64,000 bases of DNA from Jaenimonas drosophilae (GCA_030849065.1 JASAON010001624.1:45608-109607), one strand, 5' to 3'; shown: positions 50,185-59,324, numbered from the stretch's first letter. Numbers and translations are program-made. The notes: generated from the sequence alone by a model not told the origin.

Positions 50185-52236
50185 ATGGGCATGGAGCACT
50201 ACACGAAGATCCGCGACCTCAACGGCTCGACGGAGGTCTTCCTCGCCGCAGACAAGCAAAACCCCGCCAAGCGCGTAGTGATTAAGCGCCTCGCCGATGA
50301 TGCGCAGGGTATGGAGGAGCTCAGTGTGTCTGTGCGTATGCAACACCCGAACATCGTCAAATTTCTCGAGTCCTTCGTTCACGAGGGCGGCCTCTATGTA
50401 GTTACGCACTACGAACGTGGCGGTGATTTGGAGTCGCTCCTCTCACGCCTGACAACCTTGGCCAAGAAACCAACACGCAGCACGTTGCTCCACTGGTTTC
50501 AGCAGCTTCTCTCTGCCGTTTCCTTCTGCCACGCCCAACACGTGATTCATCGCGACATCAAGCCAGGCAACATCTTTCTCTCCCATGACACCAAAGACGT
50601 CTTTGTTGGTGATTTTGGTTCTGCCAAGAAGTTGTCGCCGACCTCGGCCATGACGAGCACCTTTGCGGGCTCACCCATGTGGCTCTCACCCGAGGTGCTG
50701 ATGGGTACGCCCTACACCTTTAGCAGTGATATGTGGTCGTTGGGTTGTGTGCTCTACGAGATGGCCTCACTGCACCGCCCCTTCTCTGCGACGAGCTTCG
50801 CGCGGTTGGTGCAGCAGGTGACGGCGGGAGAGGTGGCGCCACTTCCTGCGACGGTGCCGGAGGACGTACAGCGGCTCATCATGGAGATGTTGGTGGTGGA
50901 TCCGCAACAACGCATCGACGCGGAGTCGGCGCTGAAGCGGGTGGAGGAGGCCATCGCACGAGAGCCTGCCGTCGTGGTGAAGAAGAAGGCCACCGCCAAC
51001 AACAACAACAACAACAACAACAAGAAAAGTGGTGGTGGTGGTGGCGGCAACGCTCAGCCTCCACCACCAACCCATGTTCCTCCACGTGCGCAGGCGGCGG
51101 CGGCGCGTCATGGTGATCGTCAGCCCACATCTCGCCCGGTATCTCCCGAGCGTTTGCCCTCTTCACCAAGCAACAACAACAACAACAACAACAATGCGCA
51201 CATCTTCTTTGACAAGCCCGTGACGAAGCAAGGCTCAGGCAGTCTTCCGAACCGCACACCACACCCACTGCTTGGCCACACCAAGGCTCCCCAGGATGAG
51301 CGTCGCGGTGGCAGCGCGGGTGGCACAACAACAACAACCTCGCGTAGCTCCACGACGGAGGGCAATACCGCGAGGCCTGGCCAGTGGATGGATGCTCGTG
51401 CGCGGGATGTGTCTGTGATTGAGAAGTACCTGCATAAGTTCCGAGAACATGATGATGAGGTGCTGCACTCCTACAATGAAAAGACAGGGATGCTCAACGC
51501 CGTCTTTGCCAAGAACAACAACAACAACAACAATGGTCGGCGTACATCACTCTCTGGCTCATCGTTGGGTTTGGGCTCCCCCAATGCACGTCGCGCGCGC
51601 TCACCGCACAACCGCTCGCCCGCCGTCTCTGCACCGCGGCGTGTGGTGGCGCCAACCACATCGGGTGCGGTGGTGGTGAAGCGTGAGCCATCCACTTCCT
51701 CCGTGGCACACAACAACAAGAATGTGGTGGCAACGAAGGAACCACCTCAACGCGTGGTGAGCAAACACGTCAGCCGGCCCGTGGAGAAGGTGGTTGGGGC
51801 CCCGCCTCCTCCCGTAAGTGTGGCGGTGTTGCGCAAGCCGCCGCCACCACCTCCACCTGCACCAACTTCTGCAGCAGCCGTGGCGGTGCCAAGGAAGCGT
51901 CGTGGTGATGGTCTCGAGCGTGGCCACGTCATTGAGTCCATCAACTTCTCGCGGCAGACATCCAACTTGAGCAACCACAGCATCACGCCGGCACACCAAC
52001 CGCGACAGGCGAGCCACGCACGCCCGGTGCGGCAGCTCACCTCAGCCGAGCAGAAGCGGGCGGAGGAACAACGGAGCAAAGCGCGAGAACAGCGCGAAGG
52101 CGAGCGCAACAAGATGGTGGAGATGATCCGCGAGCGACGTGCCGAGGCGGCCAAGAAGAAGGCCGTCAACGTATCCATCATGTTGCCAGACAAGCTGCAG
52201 TACACGGAGGATGGCATCCAAAAGGTGGATGGATGA
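50185..52236 (+). CDS. NEK-family protein kinase
   Basis: 683 residues with an N-terminal kinase domain (about 1-260). The nucleotide loop is degenerate (LNGSTEVFLA, lacking the standard Gly pattern), but the catalytic set is complete: K34 (VVIKRLA), HRDIKPGNIFL with D124, DFG with D143, and AGSPMWLSPEV near 161-171 with normal spacing, then SSDMWSLGCVLYEM. This is NEK-like. The C-terminal part is basic and Pro/Ser/Asn-rich (about 265-620). It ends in a charged helix (about 610-660), which may be a coiled coil, and a short tail. NEKs with such tails commonly localise to basal bodies or flagella, but no targeting motif is proven here. A second ATG two codons downstream (50191) is an equally good start. 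Confidence 0.88.
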   Translation: MGMEHYTKIRDLNGSTEVFLAADKQNPAKRVVIKRLADDAQGMEELSVSVRMQHPNIVKFLESFVHEGGLYVVTHYERGGDLESLLSRLTTLAKKPTRSTLLHWFQQLLSAVSFCHAQHVIHRDIKPGNIFLSHDTKDVFVGDFGSAKKLSPTSAMTSTFAGSPMWLSPEVLMGTPYTFSSDMWSLGCVLYEMASLHRPFSATSFARLVQQVTAGEVAPLPATVPEDVQRLIMEMLVVDPQQRIDAESALKRVEEAIAREPAVVVKKKATANNNNNNNNKKSGGGGGGNAQPPPPTHVPPRAQAAAARHGDRQPTSRPVSPERLPSSPSNNNNNNNNAHIFFDKPVTKQGSGSLPNRTPHPLLGHTKAPQDERRGGSAGGTTTTTSRSSTTEGNTARPGQWMDARARDVSVIEKYLHKFREHDDEVLHSYNEKTGMLNAVFAKNNNNNNNGRRTSLSGSSLGLGSPNARRARSPHNRSPAVSAPRRVVAPTTSGAVVVKREPSTSSVAHNNKNVVATKEPPQRVVSKHVSRPVEKVVGAPPPPVSVAVLRKPPPPPPPAPTSAAAVAVPRKRRGDGLERGHVIESINFSRQTSNLSNHSITPAHQPRQASHARPVRQLTSAEQKRAEEQRSKAREQREGERNKMVEMIRERRAEAAKKKAVNVSIMLPDKLQYTEDGIQKVDG

Positions 52237-52904
52237 TCTGTTTCATCATCTCCGCACACAACAACATCCTCATCATCCAACACAAGATCATTCTCATGGG
52301 TGCTTGCTGCTTCATCACTGGAGCTGCAAGACGCGTTATGGGTGCTGGTGTTGCTGAGGGCATCTGTATTGACGTTGTGCGCAATTGCGTACAGTGATTG
52401 CTCTTATATCATTTCCTCAACGTACGTCACGAGACACAATTGAAACGTCTTGAGCAGCAACACGGATGTGTGCTTGTGGCGAACTCATCTTCTACTTGAA
52501 CTCATCTTTTTTTTTTTTTTTCTGCCTCTCACAGAGTTGTTGAAGGTATTTCCGCACAACAACAACAACAACAACGTCATTACCACACACATCAAGGTGG
52601 CCAATCTCGCCTAAGATACAGAAGTCCTTGGTTCCATTCTTCTTCCTTTGGTTTTGTTTCACGCACACACACACACACAAGCAGCATCAGTCTGAAGGGT
52701 CGTGAAGCGTCAACATCGCCAACAACAACAAAATCGTCCTCCCGCGTTGTGTTTGTGTGGGTGCGGAGAGGCGGAAGGTTGCCGCTCTCTTCCATTGACT
52801 GAGCTCCCGCCATCCTTCCTTGCCTCAATACCTAACTCCCCCCACCCCCTCGTAGTGCGAACCTGTGCAGCGTGTACGTGTGTGAGTGTGTGTGTGGCTG
52901 CCCA
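52237..52904. other. Intergenic region
   Basis: No gene seen. A T16 tract with acceptor is annotated separately; (CAA)n lies at 52557-52574 and (CA)n at 52663-52677. Confidence 0.5.
52505..52534 (+). promoter_or_regulatory. Candidate trans-splice acceptor for MARCH6-like gene
   Basis: A run of about 16 T followed by CTGCCTCTCACAG, ending in AG at 52533-52534. It would give a 5' UTR of about 370 bases; nearer pyrimidine tracts may also be used. Confidence 0.5.
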
Positions 52905-55739
52905 ATGGCCACTCTCTCAGGTACCACATCATCATCATCATCATCATCATCGTCATTATCATCCACCACCACCTCCGTTAGTCATCACACGGACGTGGCC
53001 GAATGTTGGATCTGTCGCGACTCCGAATCAACCCAAGACAACCCCATCCTCCACGGTGTGTGCCGCTGCATCGGAAGCATCGGCCACGTGCACCAACACT
53101 GCGTTGATCAGTGGGTCTTTGCTCAGAAACATGAGTGCTGCCCGAGCTGCCTCACAGCCTATCGCATTGACTCCGCCACCTATCCTGCTGGCGTGATATT
53201 CCCCAAGACCCCGAAGGAGGAGCTTCGTTGTGTTGTGAAGTACCTCATCCTCCCACTGATGTGGTCGGCGATGCGTCTCGCCCTCTCCGCTGGGATCAAC
53301 TTCTTGTTGCAGTGCATCATCACCCCACTCATTATTGGCTTTAGCTTTCATGGAGATGTGGCGAGCCTCGCTGGGGTGCTGCGTATGGAGGAGGGGGCAA
53401 CCTTCATCTTCCCACAACTTCGGTGGACGGAGTGGTTGTGTTGGCTCACCTACGGCCTCATTTGCATCTTTGCCGTGCATGGCACGATTGCAGGGTGGCG
53501 GCAGTGGCAGGACTTCTTCCGTGATCATCCCAACATCCCAGCCGGAGGAGGTGGTGGTGGTGGGGCTGCCATGGATGCTGCGGCCGGTGCCGCAGGTGGT
53601 GGTGGTGGTGGTGCTCAGCTGGAGTTTACACCCGTGGAGAGCATCTTCGCCATGCTAGAGCACAACTACGCCACCTACCACCTCAGCCTAAAGTCTGCCT
53701 CACGTTGTGCGCTGAACCTCGGCGTGTCTATACCCGTCTCGCTGATTGCGCGCACCACAACAGGAAAGCTCGTCGCCTTGGTGGCCTTTGCCGTGATCTG
53801 CATCGCCTGGCGCCTCTTCTTCCCCGCCAAGACGCTGAAGGACCCACGGCGGCGCTTCGATGAGGTGGGCGAGCGCAAGGGCGAGGCCACCCCACGCGAT
53901 GTTCGTCTGTGGTTCATCACCTACGTCGTGGAGTTTCTCTGCTTCAGCGTAACTCTGCCCCTCGTCGGGGGCATCGTGCTGCACTACGCCGTCTCTCCCT
54001 ACTTCGCCACCTTCACCCGCGAATCCTTCATGGAATCGTTTGATGAGCTGCACCTCGTTCTGTACTGGGCCCTCGGCACCGGCTGCTCCTTCGTCCTCCT
54101 CCACGTGGAGAGCAGCGTCATTGTGGCCCTCTTCGCCCCGGGCGTTGACCTCTTTTACGTGCGCAGCGTTGACTTCAACTTTGACACCGAGGGCATCTAC
54201 TGGAGGTGCGTCCTGACCCAGGTCTTCGTTGCAGATCCGCTGCGGGTGGTGCTCGAGTTTGTGCGCCTCATCTTCATTGATGGCCTTGTGCTCCTCTTCT
54301 TTGTGTCGGCCCCGCTGTGGTGCGGCTTTCACCTGCGTGAGATGATTTGGCATGATGTATCGGAGGGCCGCATTAGCTTCCCACTCCCTGTTGGATTTCC
54401 GGCCTACCGCCCCGGGGGCTTGACAGGCAATGCCACCATTGAAGATTGGATGCAGCTACAGCAGATTGAGGCCATCAACGCCAGCTTCGTCAAGGGCGGG
54501 GTGTTGGCCCTGACCAACGCCACCGCCGCACTGGCCACCGCGGCTGGCTCGGCTGCGATGGTGGGCAGCAGTGTGGCCTACCTCGTCAAGTACGCCGATG
54601 CCGCCCTCGCCAGCGTCGACGACAACACCTCCTACTCCTACCTCCCCCACTTCTCCTTCCTCAGCCAGGAGTGGCTGCTCGGCATGTCGGCGGCGGGCCA
54701 CCTGTGCAGTGTTTCCGCACTCGCCACACGGCCCTGGGGTCCCGACGAGACGAGCCACCTCCGGTTGGTTCATGATCACATACACAACCTCCTCCCCGAT
54801 GACCCCATGGCAGCGCAGGCCCACCTCCAGAAGAGTCTCGATGACCAACGTCGCCTGCTCGCGCAGAAGTTTTCCGATGGGCTCATTCCTGCGAACCTCA
54901 TCCACTACGATGACGCCGTTGGCTGTGTGGCCCTCTCCCACCGGTACGGCCTCAGCTTTCTCGCCATCAACATTTGGGGTGAGGCCTTCGACTTCCTCTC
55001 CTGGATTCCCGCCTCCTTCTACTACGTAACCATCAAACACCCCGCCTACGGCACCTGGTTCATTGATGGCTTCAACCTTGTTGCCATCTTCACGACCCTG
55101 GCATGCTTCGCCTTCACCCCGATTCAGCGAGCACAGCTGAAGGTGCTGCGGCCCTTTGTTGGTGTACTCGCGCGGCTATTTCAGATGGAGGAGTTCCTGC
55201 TGGACCCGGAGCGGGAGGAGATACTGGACCACTTCCTCCACGGAGTGGATATGGGGGAGGAGCTCCTCATGCCACCCATGACCCCAGCCATGGTCTTCAC
55301 GCGACGCGAGCGCGTCGTGCCACCCGAGAAGATCCCAGCCCACCTCTCCCTCCGCCTGGCGGGGCTCTCGATCCTCTTCCTCATTGGCTCCACCGCCCTC
55401 GTCTGGGCGATTCCCATTCTCTTGATGAACGCGGCCCTCTGCGTGGTGCCCTACACCGTCCCGATCCTCGTCGCCACCTCCTGCGTGCTCTTCTACGCGA
55501 TTAGCCCCCAACACTTCTGGGAAAATGTTTTCGTGGCGTGTGCCATGCTCGTCCTGCTCTTTGCATGGCCGGCGGTGGAGGGAACCCTCAAGGCACGCAA
55601 CATGCTGGTCAGCGTGGTGGGCTCACGAGGCAGCATTGTGCGGTGGACGATGGAGTACCGGTTTAGGATTCGGCGGCAGGTTGGCCTTATGCTGAACGAG
55701 ACCGAGACGGAAGAATGGACTACCGATGAAGATTGGTAA
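52905..55739 (+). CDS. MARCH6/Doa10-type ER membrane E3 ubiquitin ligase
   Basis: 944 residues. After a Ser/Thr-rich start there is a RING-CH (C4HC3) finger with exact spacing: C34-X2-C37-X15-C53-X-C55-X7-H63-X2-C66-X12-C79-X2-C82. The rest has roughly a dozen hydrophobic segments, as in Doa10/TEB4/MARCH6, the ligase for ER-associated degradation of membrane and soluble proteins. The middle segment containing FAPGVDLFYVRSVDFNF and the following amphipathic region resemble the conserved TEB4 (TD) domain. A Gly/Ala-rich linker (about 210-236) lies between early membrane segments. The frame is open a little upstream from a GTG at 52872, but that is TG-repeat sequence; the first ATG is 52905. Yeast and human proteins are about 910-1320 residues, so the size fits. 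The RING residues are intact and activity is expected. Confidence 0.88.
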   Translation: MATLSGTTSSSSSSSSSLSSTTTSVSHHTDVAECWICRDSESTQDNPILHGVCRCIGSIGHVHQHCVDQWVFAQKHECCPSCLTAYRIDSATYPAGVIFPKTPKEELRCVVKYLILPLMWSAMRLALSAGINFLLQCIITPLIIGFSFHGDVASLAGVLRMEEGATFIFPQLRWTEWLCWLTYGLICIFAVHGTIAGWRQWQDFFRDHPNIPAGGGGGGGAAMDAAAGAAGGGGGGAQLEFTPVESIFAMLEHNYATYHLSLKSASRCALNLGVSIPVSLIARTTTGKLVALVAFAVICIAWRLFFPAKTLKDPRRRFDEVGERKGEATPRDVRLWFITYVVEFLCFSVTLPLVGGIVLHYAVSPYFATFTRESFMESFDELHLVLYWALGTGCSFVLLHVESSVIVALFAPGVDLFYVRSVDFNFDTEGIYWRCVLTQVFVADPLRVVLEFVRLIFIDGLVLLFFVSAPLWCGFHLREMIWHDVSEGRISFPLPVGFPAYRPGGLTGNATIEDWMQLQQIEAINASFVKGGVLALTNATAALATAAGSAAMVGSSVAYLVKYADAALASVDDNTSYSYLPHFSFLSQEWLLGMSAAGHLCSVSALATRPWGPDETSHLRLVHDHIHNLLPDDPMAAQAHLQKSLDDQRRLLAQKFSDGLIPANLIHYDDAVGCVALSHRYGLSFLAINIWGEAFDFLSWIPASFYYVTIKHPAYGTWFIDGFNLVAIFTTLACFAFTPIQRAQLKVLRPFVGVLARLFQMEEFLLDPEREEILDHFLHGVDMGEELLMPPMTPAMVFTRRERVVPPEKIPAHLSLRLAGLSILFLIGSTALVWAIPILLMNAALCVVPYTVPILVATSCVLFYAISPQHFWENVFVACAMLVLLFAWPAVEGTLKARNMLVSVVGSRGSIVRWTMEYRFRIRRQVGLMLNETETEEWTTDEDW

Positions 55740-55987
55740 ATCGTATTGCGCCATCACACACAAACACAAACACCTCTTGTGCTCGGCCCCTCTGTGCGCT
55801 GAACGTGTTTACCACACACCATTGTTGTATGATCCAACCATCTCTTCTCTTTTCCTCTCTTTCGTGGCGGTCGGCGTGGTTCCCCTCGCCGCCGGGGGTG
55901 TCGCGTCTGCGTTCGGCGGCCATTCCCATCGCGCCTGCCTTCTGCCGAGGGGGCGCGCCCGGGGAATCGTTTTGCGGCCAGGGGTTG

Positions 55988-55995
55988 AAAAAAAA
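55988..55995 (-). terminator. Oligo-T Pol III terminator of 5S rRNA
   Basis: Eight consecutive A on the + strand, that is T8 on the - strand, begin two bases past the end of the 5S rRNA. Runs of four or more T end RNA polymerase III transcription. Confidence 0.85.
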
Positions 55996-55996
55996 G

Positions 55997-56114
55997 GTGT
56001 ACGGCACCAAGGGTTCCCAAGTCATCACTGACCTCAGTACTAACTTGGCCTGCCGGTGCTTAACTTCACAAATCGGACGGGATATGGTGTTTTCACTGGA
56101 GTATGGTCGTACAC
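55997..56114 (-). rRNA. 5S ribosomal RNA
   Basis: Read on the - strand, the 118 bases start GTGTACGACCAT and end GCCGTACAC, which pair to form helix I. Inside are ACACCATATCCCGTCCGATT, GAAGTTAAGC, TTAGTACTGAGGTCAGTGAT and GGGAACCC. These are nearly invariant blocks of eukaryotic 5S rRNA and, as I recall, close to those of Leishmania and Trypanosoma. The internal control region needed for RNA polymerase III (A box, intermediate element and C box) lies within these blocks. A T8 terminator follows. The gene is a single copy here, not in a tandem array. It looks intact. Confidence 0.95.
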
Positions 56115-56162
56115 GATGGTTACCCTCATAATTTTATCTTTATTTTACCTGAGTAGAAAAAG

Positions 56163-56231
56163 TGTGCCCCCGGGGGGTTTGATCCCCGGCTGTTCTTGTG
56201 GTTTGGAAAACTGTGCTGCCAATTGGGCAAA
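56163..56231 (-). ncRNA. Possible tRNA-like Pol III RNA (weak)
   Basis: About 50 bases upstream of the 5S gene on the same strand. The 69 bases can form an end stem (TTTGCCC with GGGCACA, one mismatch), a D-arm-like stem (TTGG/CCAA) and a 6-bp hairpin (CCGGGG/CCCCGG) whose loop ATCAAACC resembles a B box. A T5 run at 56157-56161 follows at once. There is no anticodon arm and the T-arm spacing is wrong, so it is not a normal tRNA. It may be a degenerate tRNA, another small RNA or chance. Confidence 0.25.
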
Positions 56232-56393
56232 AACAAACAGGATTGCCTGCTGGGTTTATCGGAGGTACCCTGGAACACGTAGCTTTGCAAATTTGCAGTT
56301 CGCGGGTGGGGGGAACTTGTGGCGAACTGTCTTTTAGGGGTGTTCTCGGTGTAAAAAGCAGGGGGCGCTCCTTTTGTAACCCCGCATACTTTT

Positions 56394-58037
56394 TCAATCT
56401 TTGATCCATGCGCTAAGCGCCACGAACATATCAGGTGGGGGTGTTGCCGCCATTTCGGCCGTTGCCGCTGCCACCTCTTCATCAAGAAGCTTCCATGGAA
56501 GGTAGGCAACGAGGGCCTGCCCTGGTGTGATGGCGCGCACCGGCTCATCAAAGTCAACGCGCGCGGCGATGTGGGTGTTGGTGCCATCCTCCTTCATCTC
56601 CCACGAGACCGTCGCACGTCGCGGCGTTTCCTGATGTCGCGTGCAGCACCAACACCGCAGTTGATGGCGGTGACCCTCCACTGTGAGAAGGGAGCAGCGT
56701 CGGAGGATTTCAAACCACGTGGAGTCCCGAAGGATTTCAACGTGCGTGATCATGTCTTGTAGGAGGGCGGTGCTCGACATGAGCGACGAATGTTGGCCGT
56801 CGCGCACGAGATGCACCTCCTTCAACACACGTGAGAGCACCTCCGCCGTATCATCCGCGTGCTCCACTCGAGGACCGAGCACCTTTCGGCTGACGTAGTA
56901 GCGTTGGCGGTGTGGGCCTCGGCCCGCCACCTTGCTCGGCCTGGAGAACCACAGCGCCTGGCCCACGGTGAGGTGGTGTGCGGGTAGGCTGGCCTGGAGT
57001 TGGAAGCCAGAGGGGTCGAGCGTCTTGCCTGCTTCGGCGTCAATGAAGGACGTCGTGGTTGGCGTGGCGCACCGAGTCGGCGCAACAAATTCATCGAGAA
57101 AACGGGCAAAGGAGGTGGAGCAGCTCGGCTGCTGCACAGCGCATGAGGAGGATGCTGCACACCCACTGACAGAGGTGGTGTTGTTGCCGTGGGGGCTCGT
57201 GGGGGCACCTCCTTTGTTGGTGTTTCCCACAAAACACAAGCCGGTGCTCGTCTTTTTGTGTACGAGGGCCCGAAAGATGGAGGAGTGGTGCTCGGCTCCC
57301 CACTTCTCCGCTAGCGCGCGAACATCAGTTTTGCGGGTGAAGAGATGGCCAAGAGGGAAGACCACCCGCCGCAGGCGGTTGGGCAGCACACGTGCGAGGA
57401 ACACGCTCTGATCGTTGAGATCCACCCCAGCACTGACGGGTCGGCAGAGGAGGGCTTCTTCGTTGCCGATTGTGGTTGGCCGAGCACGTGCGTAGTGGCC
57501 CGTGGCCAGATAGCCTGGGGAACCCTCTGACAAGAGTTGATCCTGCACCACACCAAACTTCACCTCTGCGTTGCAGAGCACATCCACGTTTAGGGTGTTG
57601 CCCGCCGCAAAGGCGCGAAGCATCGGCTCGAAGCAGCTGTGTTGGTAGGTCCAACAGGCATTCACCACGCGGAGGCTGCGTGTGGGCTCCAGCAGGTGGA
57701 GATCATGTGCTACGGCCGTGGCATCGGCGTTATCCGCCCTCGCCCGACCGCAGCCCACTGATGCATCCCAGTCTGCCCAACTGTGAATGAAGAATGGCTG
57801 TAGGTCCATTGGTGTGCTGGCCATGTGCTGCTGTTGTTGCTGGTTTTGTGTTGTGGCCTCTGCGACTGATGACCACGGCCGCCCCTCCAAGACGGCGCGC
57901 TGCACCACGTCGAAGGAAGGCGTGATACTGAGATACCGGAGTGCGTGAAGGTCCTGCACGCTGTGGATGCAGCGCTTCAGGAAGAGCGCACAGACGGCAC
58001 TATCAACGCCTCCTGAGAGGCCCACCGCCAACAGCAT
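56394..58037 (-). CDS. MTU1: tRNA-specific 2-thiouridylase (MnmA/MTU1)
   Basis: 547 residues. MnmA/MTU1 adds sulfur to uridine 34 of Lys, Glu and Gln tRNAs, using ATP and a cysteine persulfide. The PP-loop SGGVDS is at residues 8-13. The two catalytic cysteines are C155 in NVDVLCNAEVKFG and C268 in STGLCFVGNT. Supporting blocks are YLATGHYAR, LNDQSVFLARVLPNRLRRVVFPLG, and LTVGQALWF with YYVSRKVLG. An insertion of about 100 residues separates the PP-loop from the next domain, and another Ser/Thr/Asn stretch lies after C268. An in-frame TAG just upstream of the ATG shows the protein really starts next to the PP-loop, with no cleavable presequence. Eukaryotic MTU1 is usually mitochondrial; here localisation is open. 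It is the last gene before the convergent switch. Confidence 0.93.
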   Translation of the reverse strand: MLLAVGLSGGVDSAVCALFLKRCIHSVQDLHALRYLSITPSFDVVQRAVLEGRPWSSVAEATTQNQQQQQHMASTPMDLQPFFIHSWADWDASVGCGRARADNADATAVAHDLHLLEPTRSLRVVNACWTYQHSCFEPMLRAFAAGNTLNVDVLCNAEVKFGVVQDQLLSEGSPGYLATGHYARARPTTIGNEEALLCRPVSAGVDLNDQSVFLARVLPNRLRRVVFPLGHLFTRKTDVRALAEKWGAEHHSSIFRALVHKKTSTGLCFVGNTNKGGAPTSPHGNNTTSVSGCAASSSCAVQQPSCSTSFARFLDEFVAPTRCATPTTTSFIDAEAGKTLDPSGFQLQASLPAHHLTVGQALWFSRPSKVAGRGPHRQRYYVSRKVLGPRVEHADDTAEVLSRVLKEVHLVRDGQHSSLMSSTALLQDMITHVEILRDSTWFEILRRCSLLTVEGHRHQLRCWCCTRHQETPRRATVSWEMKEDGTNTHIAARVDFDEPVRAITPGQALVAYLPWKLLDEEVAAATAEMAATPPPDMFVALSAWIKD

Positions 58038-58847
58038 GGGGCCCTAGAAACTACGAGAGCAAACAATAACGAACCAAAAAGAAGTGAGTAGTGCAGATGG
58101 ATGTGTACGTACGTATTGATGGAGGAGGAACGATGCCGGGAAGTTGTGCGTGGTATAATTGATTGTTGGTGCGCACTCATCTGCTGCCGACACTGCTGGC
58201 GTTGATAAGTGTTTCTATTGAGACTTGTTGTTTGATGCAGCCGTAGGATGTACATCCCACGGTAGCTCATTTCACGTAATAGTCACCACAGACACACACA
58301 CCCAAAGGAGGAAACAACAACAACACAAATGAAAAGGGGGTTAGTTGGTGGTGTTGTTTGGATAAAAAAAGGGAAAACAAATAACGAAAGAACAGAACCC
58401 AACCACAAACAACACCTCTGCGTTTTGATTTGTGTGTACGAGACGAGATCGGCATCGATGACGTGCTTCACACACGCGTGTGTGTGCTGGGCAGTTGTTG
58501 GTTTGAGGATTGGATTGGAGCCCTCCACACCACTGGTTGGTGACGGATAATAACAAAGAAAAAAGAAGAAAAAATAGGTTCACTGTGACTGGAAATGCAT
58601 GGATGAGGTGGGGCAACTGAAACTACCGCTGGGGAGCATTCGAAGAATCAACCAGCGACAGCGGCAACAAAAGAAGAAGTTAAACGGTAAAGAAGGGAAG
58701 ATGGGCTGGGGGGTGGGTGGGTGGCGTCCTGGTTGGAGCCATGATGAATGTGTGTGTGTGTGTGTGGATGTGCGACGCTGCTGGCGCGTTATACACACGG
58801 GCCACTCTTCATACCCCCTTCTACTCAACCCTTCCTACACAATATCC
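58038..58847. other. Intergenic region
   Basis: No convincing gene. On the - strand, which is transcribed here, a T-rich sequence at about 58365-58390 and TTCTTTTTTC-like sequence at 58556-58575 are the notable pyrimidine tracts. A (TG)n run lies at 58749-58765. Confidence 0.45.
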
Positions 58848-59324
58848 TTAACGAAGAAGGCGGCAGCCAGGGACGTAGATGCCCGGAACGACGCAATCTG
58901 TAGCAAAGCGCCAGCCTCCAGGGGCCACAGAGCGGAGCTCCTGGCAGCAGGCACACGGGCCGCAGCAGCACAAACAGACGAAATCGCCAATGATGTTGCC
59001 ACGTACACCAACCTTCTTGCGCAGGTTGTAGCGGGTGAAGAGGCCGGCGCAGCAGAGGCAGCACACACAGATGCAGTGAGGCCACACACTGCAGTGGTCA
59101 CTGAGTGAGGTGGCGTAGAGCTTGCACATGGCACAGGGGGAGAAGCAGGTCCAGTGAAGAATACACAACAACGCCCCAAGACAATCCGGGGCACCGCAGC
59201 ATGGGGAGAGCTTCCACACCTCCCAACACCCGCCGGCCTGACCACCCCACTGGAGCTGGTCGAGACCGCAGAGGCCGAGTGGCATCGTTGCCTCAATCTC
59301 GCTGCACATGGTATTAAAGCCCAT
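58848..59324 (-). CDS. PLAC8-domain cysteine-rich membrane protein, copy 1
   Basis: 158 residues. The start is the ATG at 59324; the frame is open upstream to 59477, but the other two family copies begin at this same MGF, so the shorter form is chosen. The protein is very Cys-rich. The second half carries the PLAC8 signature, where TRYNLRKKVGVRGNIIGD is followed by a Cys cluster and CQELRS. Hydrophobic Cys-rich stretches (for example CICVCCLCCAGLF) suggest membrane association. In Leishmania this type is annotated as AMA1-like; PLAC8 proteins elsewhere act in metal resistance, cell size or membrane traffic. Copy 1 differs most in the C-terminal ATDCVV segment. Function here is unknown. Confidence 0.88.
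   Translation of the reverse strand: MGFNTMCSEIEATMPLGLCGLDQLQWGGQAGGCWEVWKLSPCCGAPDCLGALLCILHWTCFSPCAMCKLYATSLSDHCSVWPHCICVCCLCCAGLFTRYNLRKKVGVRGNIIGDFVCLCCCGPCACCQELRSVAPGGWRFATDCVVPGIYVPGCRLLR

Larger units (their letters stand above)
55740..56393. other. Convergent strand-switch region with Pol III genes
   Basis: The last + strand gene ends at 55739 and the first - strand gene ends at 56394, so two transcription units converge here. The gap holds a 5S rRNA gene and a possible tRNA-like RNA. On the left is a GC-rich block (about 55865-55985) unlike other intergenic DNA in the window. In kinetoplastids, convergent switches often carry Pol III genes and act as Pol II termination sites; that function is inference from family knowledge. 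Confidence 0.75.

Noticed and set aside
56163..56231. Standard tRNA gene
   Set aside because: No anticodon arm, wrong T-arm length (6-bp stem, 8-base loop) and an imperfect acceptor stem; kept only as a weak tRNA-like candidate.
55740..56393. Spliced-leader RNA gene linked to 5S
   Set aside because: Some kinetoplastids link the two, but no spliced-leader exon start (AACTAACGC-like) was found on either strand; the ACTAAC seen is part of the 5S gene.
56394..58037. Recent bacterial transfer of MnmA
   Set aside because: MTU1/MnmA is a normal eukaryotic organellar gene; the low-complexity inserts and base composition match the neighbouring genes.
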